Source: Artemia franciscana
Taxonomy: Eukaryota > Arthropoda > Branchiopoda > Anostraca > Artemiidae
NCBI RefSeq assembly: GCF_032884065.1
Contig: NC_088867.1
Coordinates: forward strand, 53,588,968 to 53,652,967
Direction: 5' to 3'
Length of the DNA: 64,000 bases
Below are positions 21,931-33,190 of this stretch, one piece after another (within the stretch, counting starts at the first letter, position 1; each line of letters starts with the position of its first letter). A program made the position numbers and the translations under genes. Below the pieces are notes generated by a model. That model did not search any database. It had not been told where the DNA came from and saw nothing but the letters and a program-made list of their open reading frames with translations.

Positions 21931-23600
21931 TCAAACAGTTCGTGGTAACGAACTATAGTAAGGAGTGACCCGGCTCAATAGTAACCAAAACTCTAAAAAA
22001 TGGAATTTTGATATCAATAGCTACATAAAAAGAATTGCATTTTAATGCTGATTTTAAATATGTAATTTTGATCAAGTTTAGTCTTACCCATCAAAAGTTA
22101 CAAGCCTAAGAAAATTTGCCTTATTTTAGAAAATAGGGGAAAACAACCCTTAAAAGTCATAGAATCTTAACGAAAATCACACCATCAGATTCAGTGTATC
22201 AGAAGACCCTGTTGTAGAATTTTCAGGCTCCTTGTATTTTTTGCCAGGAGGCAGATCACGGTTGCGTGTTTATTTGTTTGTTTGTTTTTTTGTTGTTTTT
22301 TTTTCCAGGTGTGATCGTATCGACCCAGTAATCCTAGAATCTTGCAAGAGGGCTCATTCTAACCGAAATGAAAAGTTCTAGTGCCCTTTTTCAGTGACCA
22401 AAAAATTGGAGGGCACCTAGGCCCCCTTCCACGCTAATTATTTTCCCAAAGTCACCAGACCAAAATTCTGAGATAGCCATTTTATTCAGCGTAGTCAAAA
22501 AACCTTATAACTATGTTTTTGGGGACGACTTACTCTCCCACAGTCCCCGTGGGAGGGGCCGCGAGTTACAAATTTGACCAGTGCTTACATATAGTAATGG
22601 CTATTTGGAAGTGTACAGACGTTTTCAGGGGGATTTTTAGGCTGGGGGAGGAGTTGAGAAGAGGGGGATATGTTGGGGAAACTTTCCTTGGAGGAATTTG
22701 TCCTGGGAGAAGAAAAATTTTCATGAAGGGGGCGCAAGATTATACATTATTTAAAAAAATACAATGAAAAAATAAATATGAAAAAGTTTTTTCAACTGAA
22801 AGTAAGGAAAAGCATTAAAATTTAAAACGAACCGAAATTATTACGTATATGATGGGCTCACCTCCTCCTAATACCTCGCTCTTTTTAAACCTAAAGTAGT
22901 TTTAGTAATTTCAACTATTTAGTTTACGGCTTTGGTGATTCAGGGGTCATTCTTAAGAAATTGGAACAAAATTTGAGCTTTAGTGTAAAGAGAGAGGTTC
23001 TGACGAGGGGGTGAACCCTTTTGTATACGTAACAAAAACATGAGAATACAGAAGTTCGCTACGTAAGCTAATTTGTAAGCTACGTATATCTTTTGCTAAT
23101 AAAAACGTTCGTAAAAAAATTAAAAGTTCTAGTTGGCTTTTTAAGTAACCAAAAATCGGAGGGCAACTAGGCCTCCTCCCCCGCTCCTTTTTTTCTCAAA
23201 ATCATTCAATCAAAACTATGAGCCATTTAGCAAAAAAAAAATGCAAATTTCGTTTTAATTATTCATCTGCGGAGAGCCAAAATCAAATCATGCATTGATT
23301 CAAAAACGTTCAGAAACTAAATAAAAAAAATAAGTTTTTTTAATCGAAAGTAAGGAGCGACATCAAAACGAACAGAAATTACTTCGTATATGAAAGGAGA
23401 TGCTTCCTCATCAACGCCCCGCTCTTTACGCTAAAGTTTTTTACTGTTTTAAAAAGTAGAGTTAAGAGAAAGAGTCAAACTTCAGCGTAAAGAGTGGGGT
23501 GTTGATGAGGAAGCATCTCCTTTCATATACGAAGTAATTTCTGTTCGTTTTAAGTTTTAATGTCGCTCCTTACTTTCCGTTACAAAAACTTGTTTTTTTT
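21931..23600 (-). repeat. F2 family, left inverted arm with terminal palindrome
   Basis: It begins at the terminal near-palindrome ACAGTTCGTGGTAACGAACT (21931-21950). Bases 21931-23320 run inverted to 24690-26097. At 23330-23600 there is a self-complementary hairpin: AAGTAAGGAGCGACATCAAA and ATTACTTCGTATATGAAAGG on one side, their complements (CCTTTCATATACGAAGTAAT, TTTTAATGTCGCTCCTTACT) on the other, around a ~45-bp loop. It is non-coding. This arm gives the best view of the family architecture. Confidence 0.85.
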
Positions 23601-24208
23601 TAATTTAATTCACATAAAAGAGGTACGAGGCGCGATTTGCTGATGCTGATTTACGGTTAGCACGGAACTCAATGCTATCTAAATTATGGAAAGAATCTCG
23701 GACATGAGAATTCTGAATTATTTTTAAATTACTTTGCCTAGAAGGAAGATAGAGGAAATAAATACAAGACCTTAAGTATTTTTTTCTGAGACGTGACATA
23801 TCTCTTCCTGTCAGGAGGAGGAGCACTCACGACAAATACATATTTTAGGGCGCAACCCAAGAAGAGAAAATATTTCCAGGATCTTTAAGGCAAATCTACA
23901 CCTGATTTGGTACAATTCAACCGTAATTAGACCAAATACAGAAGAGAGAATAATGAGGATTTTTTCCCCAAGACAGTGAACGAACAAAACCCATTTGAAT
24001 ATTTCGGCCCTATATCTAAGGGCCGTTTTCAGCAAAGAAAATAATAAACAATAACACACTTACAATAAAAGTTCTCGGTTAAAAATCCATTTTTTTAAAA
24101 CAGCCTAGGTATCATTACTTCTTAAAGAAAAGTTCAACCAAGACTGTGTGATAAAAGCTAACATTTTACAAGCTAAGAATGTTCATTCATTTCACTAACC
24201 GTATTTAT

Positions 24209-24475
24209 TAAACATTGGAATAATTTCTTATTGCAATATTTGCCTTCTCTACAGCTAATCTTGTAGTTCTTTTGGGATTGGGCTTGTTTTTATTGGTTCC
24301 TTTTTTTGTTTTATTTTGGATTAGGTTATTTTCTATGATTAATTTTGTATGCATATGGTTGAGTGTGTATTCACCCATGTCTCTAATTAGGGATGTATTA
24401 TTGTTTAAGTTTCGTTTGATTTCGATTGCCTCGCGGACAGTTTGTTTGATTCCTAGGTCATTACTAATTAAAATT
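24209..24475 (-). pseudogene. Penelope endonuclease C-terminus
   Basis: The frame gives QTVREAIEIKRNLNNNTSLI and R-D-M-G-E-Y-T-L, matching the conserved C-terminal (R-E-A-I-x-I...L-N-R-D-x-G) block of Penelope GIY-YIG domains, then a basic tail ending near 24209. The plus-strand copy at 27270-27495 reads the same: EIKRNLNNNTSLNRNLAEYT. Confidence 0.75.
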
Positions 24476-24477
24476 AA

Positions 24478-26097
24478 ATAAAAAAAACAGTTTTTTTTTT
24501 TACGGAAAGTAAGGAGCGGCATTAAAACTTAAAACGAACAGAAATTACTTCGTATATGAAAGGGACTGCTTCCTCATCAACGCCCCACTCTTTACGCTAA
24601 AGTTTGACTCTTTCTCTTAACTCTACTTTTTAAAACAGTAAAAAACTTTAGCGTAAAGAGCAGGGCGTTGATGAGGAAGCAGCCCCTTCACTCTAGTTTA
24701 ATTTCTGAACGTTTTTGAATCAATGCATGTTTTGATTTTGGCTCTCCGCAGATGAATAATGAAAACGAAATTTGCATATTTATTTTTTTTTGGCTAAATG
24801 GCTTTTTTCATAGTTTTGATCGAATGATTTTGGAAAAAAAGGAGCGGAAGAGGAGGCCTAATTGCCCTTCGATTTTTTGGTTACTTAAAAAGGCAACTAG
24901 AACTTTTAATTTTTTACAAATGTTTATATTAGTAAAAGATATACATAACTTACAAATTAGCTTACGTAACGAATTCTGTATTCTCATGTTTTTATTACGT
25001 ATATGAGGGGGTTCATCCCCTCTTCAATACCTCGCTCTTTACAATAAAGCTTAAATGTTGTCCCAATTTCTTGAGAATGACCCCTGAATCACAAAAGCCG
25101 TAGATTAAATAGTTGAAATTACTAAAAATACTTTAGCGTGAAGAGCGGGTTATTAGGAGGAGGTACGCCCATCATATGCGTAATAATTTCTGTTCTTTTT
25201 AAGTTTTAATGCTTCTCCTTACTCTCAGTTGAAAAAACTTTTCATATTTATTTTTTCATTGTCTTTTTTTTAATAATGCTGGAAAATCCTGCGCTCCCTT
25301 CATGAAAATTTTCTTCCCCCATGACAAATTCCTCCAAGGAAAGTTCCCCCAACATATCCCCCTCTTCTCAACCCCCTCCCCCAACCTAAAAATCCCCCTG
25401 AAAACGTCTGTACACTTCCAAATAACCATTACTATTTGTAAGCACTGGTCAAAGTTTGTAACTTGTAGCCCCTCCCACGGGGACTGTGGGGGAGTAAGTC
25501 GTCCCCAAAGACACACTTGTAAGGTTTTTTGACTACGCTGAATAAAATGGCTATCTCAGAATTTTGATCTGGTGACTTCGAAAAAGAATTAGCGTCAGAG
25601 GGGGCCTAGGTGCCCTCCAATTTTTGTCTATTAAAAAGGGCACTAGAACTTGTCATTTCCGTTAGAATGAGCCTTCTCGCAAGATTCAAGGACCACTGGG
25701 TCGATACGATCACCCCTGGGAAAAAAAACAAAAAAAAAAACAAACAAACAAATAAACACGCATCCGTGATCTGCCTTCTGGCAAAAAAAAATCCAAAATT
25801 CCACAACTTTTATAATATGGTTCTCTAATACGCTGAATCTGATGGTGTGATTTTCGTTAAGATTCAATGACTTTTAGGGGGTGTTTTCTCCTATTTTCTA
25901 AAATAAGGCAAATTTCCTCAGGCTCGTAACTTTTGATGGGTAAGACTAAACTTGATGAAACTTATATATTTAAAATTAGCATTAAAATGCAATTCTTTTG
26001 ATGTAGCTATTGGTATAAAAATTCCAGCTTTTAGAGTTTTGGTTACTATTGAGCCGGGTTGCTCCTTACTTACAGTTCGTTATCACGAACTGTTTGA
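24478..26097 (+). repeat. F2 family, right inverted arm inserted in the Penelope endonuclease
   Basis: Mirror image of 21931-23600. It opens with the hairpin core (24478-24690), then the block running inverted to 23320-22780, the C-rich block (25270-25420), GTCGATACGATCACCCCTGG at 25701 and the terminal palindrome GTTCGTTATCACGAAC at 26075. It interrupts the Penelope reading frame after the GIY-YIG motif. Apparent ORFs are not conserved. Confidence 0.85.
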
Positions 26098-26099
26098 TT

Positions 26100-26400
26100 T
26101 TGGTGGGTTCGACCAGCGTAATAATATCCACAACTACATGGTATTTGATACATTCCTTTTAGACGAGTAACTGGGGTTTTATCCTTACCCGAATTGAGAA
26201 GATTCATTATACTTAAAATAAATTGTGAATGTAACACGTAAATTATTTCTTAAACAAACTTTTTTCAGTTTTGAAGTAATTTTTGGAATATATCTTGAGC
26301 ATTAACAGTATTTATAAGATAAACTGGGTACCTGTTGCCAAAACGTATGTCTGTAATAAAATTTAATTCTTTTTCAATATACGGCTCTGAACAGATATTA
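26100..26400 (-). pseudogene. Penelope linker and GIY-YIG endonuclease start
   Basis: Downstream of RT (reverse strand) the linker reads YIEKELNFITDIRFGNRYP and INTVNAQDIFQKLL. It is followed after a frameshift by GMYQIPCSCGYYYAGRTHQ (about 26175-26105), the GIY-YIG motif of Penelope endonucleases. The frame is cut at 26097 by the end of an F2 element. The endonuclease resumes at 24475. Confidence 0.75.
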
Positions 26401-26422
26401 ATTACTCTATCCACAAAAGATA

Positions 26423-27274
26423 TTACCACCCCTCTTTTAACCTCTGGAGGATGGTTATATTTGAAGTGAAGGCATCTATTATTCCATCTGTTTCGGTCTC
26501 TAGAGTAAATTGAAGATTTCTATCGTAAGTATTTAAGTGTTCTAGAAAACCTTTAAGTTCACTTTCGCCATAATTCCAAATTGAAATTACATCGTCCATG
26601 AAAAGTCCCCAAAACATATGACTAAGAAAATACAAATCCAGTGCCCAATTTTCAAGGTGCTCGACGCAAATATTTGCGAGTAGGGTTGATAAAGGTGCTC
26701 CCACAGGAAGGCCCCTTACCTGTTCGTAATATGAATCTCAAAACTGGAAGTGCATGGAATATTTGTTACATAATTTAACCAAATGCATGAGAACATCAAT
26801 GTCTAGACCTATCGTTGACTCTTTGATTAGATGATAATTGTTTTCCAGTTAATTTTGTAATAATTGCTCAGATTTTGAAACATCAATACTAGTATACATG
26901 GAAACTATGACAAAGCCTGCATAATATGGTATTTTCAGAAATGTCTATCTGTTTCAATTTTTCTACAAGATCAACTAAACTTTTTATATAAGATTTTTGG
27001 GAGTGAAGCAATGGTTTAAATGCGGTGCATAGCCATTTTTCAATGCTTGAGTCAGGCGATTTTCTACTAACTACTAGCAATCTTAGAGGGATGCCTTGTT
27101 TGCACAATTTTGGTAATCCATAAGGCTTTGAGCAAAAAACACCACGAGGGAGAAATTTATTGTACAACTGCGGAGTATTCTGCCATTTTCTTTCAGAGTT
27201 TTTAATTCTTTTACAACTTTCTGAACAAGTTGATCAGTCTGGTCCTGGGTTGACTTAACATAAGTGTCCAACAA
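26423..27274 (-). pseudogene. Penelope-type reverse transcriptase (frameshifted)
   Basis: In order on the reverse strand: DTYVKSTQDQTDQLVQK and LKTLKENGRI (27274-27170); then in another frame GVFCSKPYGLPKLCKQGIPL, followed by R-S-P-D-S-S-I (27120-27030), which fits the Penelope Y-G-L-P-K-x-H-K...P-L-R-P motif; then MGAPLSTLLANICVEHLE and F-M-D-D-V (26704-26590), the L-P-M-G-S-P-L-S and catalytic Y-V-D-D boxes; then GFLEHLNTYDRNLQFTLETE. The Penelope clade is distinguished from LINEs by these motifs. Stops and frame changes lie between 27080 and 26700. Confidence 0.8.
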
Positions 27275-27812
27275 TCGAGATCAAACGAAACTTAAATAAT
27301 AATACATCGCTAAATAGAAACTTGGCTGAATACACACTCAACCCTATGCACACAAAATTAATTATAGAAAATAATCTAATTCCAAATAGAACAAAAATAG
27401 GAACTAATAAGAACAAGCCCATTCCCACAAGAACTACAAGATTAGATGCAGAGAAGGCAAATATCACAATAAGAATTTATTCCAATGCTCAATAAATACG
27501 GTTAGTGAAATGAATGAACCTTTTTAGCTTGAAAAATGTTAGCTTTTATCACACAGTCTTGACTGAACTTTTCTTTAAGAAGTAATTGATGCCTAGGCTA
27601 TTTAAAAAAATGGATTTTTAACCGAGATCTTTTATTGTAAGTGTGTTATTGTTTATTATTTTCTTTGCTGAAGACAGCCCTTGGATATAGGTCAAAAATA
27701 TTCAGATAGGTTGTGTTCGTTCAATGTCTTGGGGAAAAAATAAGTCCTCATTATTCTCTCTTCTGTTTTGTATTATGGAAATGCAGTGTGGTCTTCTTCA
27801 TTACTTACATAA

Positions 27813-28103
27813 TTAGACCGGAAATTTTCCACTACTGACAATTGCCACTATTGACACTATGGCCTCTCTTGTCTGACGGAGTGTACAAGCGAACTGTCCT
27901 CCTAGGTACAAAAATGAATTAACGCAAGAAATAGCAGAAGTAATGATAGGAAGAAAAGCTAGATAACTACAGTTAAACGCTAAAACTTCATGCTTCGAAC
28001 TATTAATTCGAAGAACAATGCTAGAAAACTCATGCAAGAGCCTATCAAGATTTGACTGCAGAGCTTCGTGTATTCTACTAATCAGGAATACATCATCAGC
28101 ATA
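27813..28103 (-). pseudogene. LINE RT fragment with YADD box
   Basis: Read on the reverse strand from 28103: YADDVFLISRIHEALQSNLD, then L-L-H-E-F-S-S-I-V-L-R-I-N-S-S-K-H-E-V-L. This is the RT palm catalytic box and the following IGL-x-x-N-x-x-K region of non-LTR retrotransposons. It resembles the fragment at 59204-59791 (ADDVLLLSRSKADLQGNLNR). The upstream half of the RT is missing. Confidence 0.65.
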
Positions 28104-29300
28104 TCAGTTTACATAGTTTTCAGTTTTGTAGATTATGGGCAAGTGTTCGATTCATCTGATAGAAGAGCTTTAGTGACGGTCTTATCCTTGTATGATATAC
28201 TAGACAAATGCATTAGAGTGATTAGTGCTATGTTCGAGGAAAACACTGCTGCGGTTTAGATAGGGAATGATGTTAGAATCTAGCTTTGTATTAAATCAGG
28301 AAATACAGCAGCTAGATCAGAGTTGTATTCTATCCCTATTTTTATGGTGCATTTTGTTGGACTTTGTCTTAAGGAGCCAAGGAAAGGGAGTAGAAAAACA
28401 CGGAGTCTAATGGGGAAGAAAATTTTTCCTGGACTTGTATTATGCTGATGATTTAAACATCCCAAATGAAAGTGTGAGCAAAATAAATTAACCTTTAGAG
28501 GTTTTGTGAGTTCAGGGTGCTAGAGTATGTATAAAAATTCATATTAAAAGGATTAGGTCAATTAGGTCATTTAATAAATGAAAATTAAAATTTGACATCG
28601 GGTAAAGAAAAGATTGATCAAGTTGACAGCTTCACTTGCCTTGGTAGCATTGTAAGAAAAGACTATGGGAGCAGTGAAGAGGTTAAAATTAAAATAGCTA
28701 TGGCTGAAGGTGTTTTATCGCAGCTGAAAAAAAAGTTTAGAAGAATAAGAAGGTAAGTCTGCGAACCAAGATTAGATTATGGGAATCTAAAATGATGACA
28801 GTGGTGAAATACGGTTCTAAAGCATGGGCACTCCAATAGACAGATGAAGATTTGCTAGATTTTTTCCAGGGAAATTGTCTACGGATTATTTGGGTACCCG
28901 GCTTACTGACCGTATTTCAAACAATAGTCTGTACGAAAAGTCTGGCTTAATCCTACCCTCTAGGGCTATACTAAGAGAAAGGTTGAGATGGATAAAGCAC
29001 ATTCTGCAGATGAAGGACGTCAAATTGCCAAACAAATTGCGTTACAAAAATTGACAAAATCGCCAAAGATCGACTTTTTTGGCCAGTCGTCTAGGGATGA
29101 ACGGAAAGCAGGCCATCCCCGGTTAGGATGGGATAATGTCGTAAAAAAGAATGTGGGAAACGGGAACTTCCCGGCAGGGTGTAAGTAGAGCGGGTATAAG
29201 GAGGGAGGCTTTAAATAGATTGGGATAGAGTAGGAGCGATTATAACTTTGTTGGCCTTAGGTGGCTTGTTGCTGCATTGAGTTACTAGTAGCAGACAGAA
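28104..29300 (+). pseudogene. Decayed RTE-like LINE, RT to C-terminus
   Basis: Plus-strand frames show FVDYGQVFDSSDRRAL (28110-28170), ISAMFEENTAAV, then with frame shifts L-Y-Y-A-D-D (about 28436), VDSFTCLGSIVRKDYGS (about 28620), and the C-terminal block R-K-A-G-H-P-R-L-G-W (29105-29135). These are the ordered motifs of the RTE-like endonuclease/RT family widespread in invertebrates. The region from 28640 to 29000 has many stops. The 3' end is near 29310, with an AATAATAGTAGTAATA-like tail. Confidence 0.7.
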
Positions 29301-29319
29301 ATAATAGTAGTAATACAAA

Positions 29320-29705
29320 GATTTATGCGATATAGGCTGTGCAAAAAGTGTGGTTCAATCCCACTATTTATGGCTATAATGAGAAAAAGGTTGAGATGGC
29401 TAGGGTACGCTCTGCAGACGAAGGATGACAAATTGCAAAAAAATTGTATGGCGAACATTGACAAATTGCCAAAGGTTGTCTTTTTTGGTTAACCATCTAG
29501 GGCTGCACGGAAAGCAGGTCGTCACCGGTTGGGGTGGGAGTAAATCGTGAAAAAAGATTTAAGAGAGACGGAAACTTCCTCAGAGGATGCAAGGAGGAAG
29601 GCGTTGACTAGATTAGGATGGAGGTCGAGCAAACTTAGCTGCGTTGGTCTTTGGTGGCTTCGTGCTGTGATGAATTGCAAGTAGTAGTAGTAGTAGAAGT
29701 AGTAG
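29320..29705 (+). pseudogene. Second copy of the RTE-like LINE 3' end with (AGT)n tail
   Basis: This repeats about 28920-29290: GAAAAAGGTTGAGATGGC, CTCTGCAGACGAAGGATGAC, TGCACGGAAAGCAGGTCG, GATTAGGATGGAGG and GGTGGCTTCGTGCTGTGATG. It ends in AGTAGTAGTAGTAGAAGTAG (29678-29708), the microsatellite tail of this family. Two 3' ends in tandem suggest successive insertion at the same tail. Confidence 0.7.
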
Positions 29706-29729
29706 CAGTAACGTTAAGATTTTTATGCG

Positions 29730-30120
29730 TAACGATGCCAACGTGGTAACTTGATTAGTGTCAGTCTTAAAGGAATCTGGTTGATCTGTAACGAATATAT
29801 CTAGATGAGATAATCCATTTGGGTTATTGTGAATACCAAATCTGTCGAGCCGTTCAAGCCCATTTTAGAAAACTAGATCATGCAGATCTAAATTCTCCTT
29901 ACGAGTATTTTCCTCATAAATTATCCTCATGAAGACATTACAGTCTTCATGAGGAATACTGGCAATCTTAGCATACCTACCCAAAATGAAATCTAAGACA
30001 GTTTAAAATTATTTAGTAATAGAGAGGGTAGAAGGGTTAAGTAAAGTCCCAATGATCCCGAAATCGTTTAGAAAGATTGTCGAAGCTTCTTTACCTGCTG
30101 AGTTGGGGTGATGAAGACAT
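29730..30120 (-). pseudogene. LINE endonuclease fragment
   Basis: The reverse strand reads, with shifts, NDFGIIGTLLNPSTLSITK, LGRYAKIASIPHEDCNVFMR and RLDRFGIHNNPNGLSHLDIF. The last fits the S-x-L-D-x-I/F-T region of AP-endonucleases in LINEs. It is fragmentary, and the assignment rests on pattern alone. Confidence 0.4.
29924..29955. repeat. Perfect 13-bp hairpin
   Basis: TCCTCATGAAGAC, six bases, GTCTTCATGAGGA. It lies inside the LINE endonuclease fragment and is probably a local duplication. Confidence 0.6.
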
Positions 30121-31430
30121 GAACATGTTAAATTGTTCTGTCTGTAGAGACCTCCTTCCTAATAAATTACACCATCGCTGTGTACTAGCCGTCACTTATG
30201 GAGCGTGCACTCCTGTATTGCATTCTAACTTTTCTGTATTTTGTGATTGAGGCTGGTCTTGATAATGTGAAATCGGAATGATTAGACAAACTTAACCAAA
30301 TACAGTAAATCGTTAAATTTAGCTATGAAACCTATCCATTTAAGTACTCCACCCTAAAAATTTCGGTTTAGATGCTCCATGGTATACCAAAGATCTTTTT
30401 TTGGAGGTCAATTTGATCTCAGGTTTATTTGGATGAATTGTAATCAGGCAAAAGACGCCGTGTCGGGAAGGTAGCCGAACAAAGGCCAGAGGAATCCATC
30501 ATCGATGTAATCCTAGAACAAAAAATGGAGTTGAAGTACCTGATATGAATCCTCAGCATGGGAGGCGGTGGACCAGCATATGTTGTAGCTATGCCGAGTT
30601 TGTTGCAGAACAGATTCTTGGCACCTCCCATTTTATGGCCTACAATTGGCAAAAGTAGGGGCAACAAGATCAGGATACAAAACTTTCACAAACGTGGAAA
30701 GCTCATATTATTCAAAATAACAAGAAATTCAGAGCTTATTGCATGCTATTATGGTGTCAGAAATTTATGAAACGTCTGCTGACCCTTACTCTTGTCGACG
30801 TCTGCAAAAGCGTTCGCCATCTATATTGCAAACAAAATGATTCAACTTACATAGAATATAACTTCAAACCGATTTCTTTCATTCACAATTTCATTATCGC
30901 CCTAACAATAGACTAGATTTTGTCCTTTAAAAGTGCTTTGGAATCTGTAATAAGTATAAGTTTTCCACTAGTACAATAGACCTTGTTAGAGAACAAAACA
31001 TAAAGTCTCGAGAATATTAGCTCTCCAGAAGGAGACAAGCTAGAACACAAAGAGAGGTATGTTAAGACTTAATTTTGTGCTTATTCTCATGATGGGCTTG
31101 AATTTTGACCACGTTTCCCAGTACTCCTATATAGCCCTAAGTAGTGCACAAACAAATGTAAAATAAGAAGTAGTACCATCAGATTTTTTATTTTTGGCTT
31201 CTATTCAACAAAGTAAAATGGTCATTACCCTGACAGTGCACCATTCTGTTTCTGATGGATGTATCTTATATTCCTATAAATGTAATTATTTGTTTATTAT
31301 TCTTTCTGTTGTAAAATGAGTTACTCTGTATAGACCTGAGATAGTTCTAGGTGATTGTTCTGAGCAATGGATGAAAAGAAATACTTTAAGTGAGTTGAAA
31401 ATATAAAGGTAGGCATATATTCTTAGAATT
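30121..31430. other. Unassigned sequence
   Basis: No repeat family or gene is firmly recognised. A 34-codon open stretch at about 30448-30545 (plus) reads GKRRRVGKVAEQRPEESIID and on to a stop, and is more protein-like than its surroundings. It lacks a donor or start and is not called. Confidence 0.3.
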
Positions 31431-31438
31431 AGGGCTAT

Positions 31439-32540
31439 TGGTAAAATTCTAGTTAATTGACTTCTTGCTATCTCAGAAAGAGTTTAGGCTAGGATAATGA
31501 AAGTTTCAGGGATGGGTGTACAGGCTAAAGTATGTCCCTGGAAGGTATTTTAAAGTACCCACCTTCACTCCTTCTCCCTCTAGAGGGCCTTGAAATTTGC
31601 CTACATGACAGGTTTATACCTATTGAAATTTTGACAAAGCAACATTTTAACTTAAATTTCAGTTACTAGTTGCTTTTTCTCTGCTTTTAGTTTTGAGAAT
31701 GCAATTCCTGTTATTTGTGTAGAATTTTAGCCATATCAATGCTCAGAAAGAGTTTAGGTTAGGATAATGAAAGTTTCATGGATGGGTCTACAGGCTAAAG
31801 TATGTCCCTGGAAGGTATTTTAAAGTACCCACCTTCACTCCTTCTCCCTCTAGAGGGCCTTGAAATTTGCCTACATGACAGGTCTATACCTATTGAAATT
31901 TTGACAAAGCAACATTTTAACTTAAATTTCAGTTACTAGTTGCTTTTTCTCTGCTTTTAGTTTTGAGAATGCAATTCCTGTTATTTGTGTAGAATTTTAG
32001 CCATATCAATGCTTTTTTTTCAAAATTTAGGACATGTATTTGCATGTCTTTAAAACCTTATAAAATGAAATTGAGCAAAGTTATGAAGCTGAAAACAATT
32101 TTTTTGCACTTCAATTAAGCAGAAGATCTATTTTGCAAGGTTTCACTTTTATAACACTCACATTTTTAAATTTCATCAAAGGTCAGGGCCCTCTAGAGGG
32201 AGAAAGAGTAGAGGTAGTTGCTTCAACATACCTTCAAGGGACATACTTTAATCTGTTTCATCCCTGAAAGTTTCATTTTCCAAACCTAAACCCTTTCTGA
32301 GATAGCAAGAATTCAATTAACTAGAATTTACCTAAAATATTGTTTTGTCAAAATTTCAATAGGTATAGGCCTGTCATGTAGGCAAATTTCAGAGCCCTCT
32401 AGAGGGAGAAGGAGTAGAGGTGGGTTCTTTAAAATACATTCCTGGGAGATACTTTATCCTGTAGATTCATCCCTGAATGTTTCATTTTCCTAACCTAAAC
32501 CCTTTCTGAGATTGCAAGAAGTCAATTAACTAGAATTTTA
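31439..32540. repeat. Tandem and inverted cluster of a ~270-bp repeat
   Basis: Two nearly identical forward units (31472-31741 and 31742-32012) are followed by two diverged reverse units (about 32165-32540). All four contain the perfect palindrome CCCTCTAGAGGG (31576, 31846, 32189, 32395) and the lines GCCTACATGACAGG and TATACCTATTGAAATTTTGA. The forward pair differs at only a few bases in 270, so that duplication is recent. It is non-coding; a transcript would fold into a long hairpin. Confidence 0.85.
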
Positions 32541-32754
32541 CTGGGCTATTGAGTAGGAAATATGTTTTGAAAGCAATTCTTAGTCTCCTTGGTAAATTTG
32601 CTATATAGCATAATTTTCCCAGGATGAAAGTGAAAACATCATTTAATGCCTTTTTTATGCTCTTTGATAATTCATTAGTCATTTCTGGGGCTAATTGCAT
32701 CTTGAGCCCTTGAAGGGGTCCCAAAGGTGTTTTATATGAACTATGAAAGAGCCC

Positions 32755-33190
32755 AAAAAATTGGCAAATTTATGACAGTTGATATAACTGACTTACCAAT
32801 AAAATGAACATACTACTTGATCCTTTTTTTCTGTTCTTCACAGATATAATAATTGCTTCTACTGCAAATTCAAATTTAAACACTTTTTAACCTAACCTAA
32901 ACTAACCTTATTATAAATAATCTTAGCACTAAGAAAATGTAGCATTATTTTTTTCAAAAGATCAATTAAGAAAAGATGGCAGTAAGAAAATGTAGTATTA
33001 TTTTGTCAAAAACAACCTCATTGTTTAATTGAAAAATTTGTCATTTTTAAGAGCTCAAAAAGTGCTTAAATTTGACTTTGCAGTAGAAGCAACTATTATA
33101 TTCATAAAGAACATATAAAAAAAGGCATCAAGTAGTATGTTCACTTTATTGTTAAGTCGCTATATGAACTGTCATAACTTTACCAAAAAA
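32755..33190. mobile_element. Palindromic MITE M1, copy 1
   Basis: Long inverted repeats (about 130 bp each side) start TTGG(C/T)AAA-TTATGACAGTT and continue through CTGACTTACCAATAAA, TGAACATACTACTTGAT and TTGCTTCTACTGCAAA. The centre carries CCTAACCTAAACTAACC. Copies 2 and 3 lie at 45926-46235 and 46983-47410. No ORF. The superfamily is not determined. Confidence 0.8.

Larger units (their letters stand above)
23935..27775 (-). mobile_element. Penelope-like element, interrupted, with inverted 3'-end copy
   Basis: On the reverse strand the order is RT (27274-26423), GIY-YIG endonuclease start (26190-26100), a 1.6-kb F2 insertion, endonuclease C-terminus (24475-24209), and non-coding 3' end to about 23935. 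The same 3' end (final ~75 codons plus flank) is present again in plus orientation at 27267-27775. Inverted terminal copies are known in Penelope-like elements. Boundaries are set by loss of homology between the two ends, near GAGAGAATAATGAGG and CCTCATTATTCTCTC. Several frameshifts make it inactive. Confidence 0.8.

Noticed and set aside
25256-25867. Overlapping open frames on both strands
   Set aside because: All lie within F2 repeat DNA, and equivalent positions in other F2 copies are not open.
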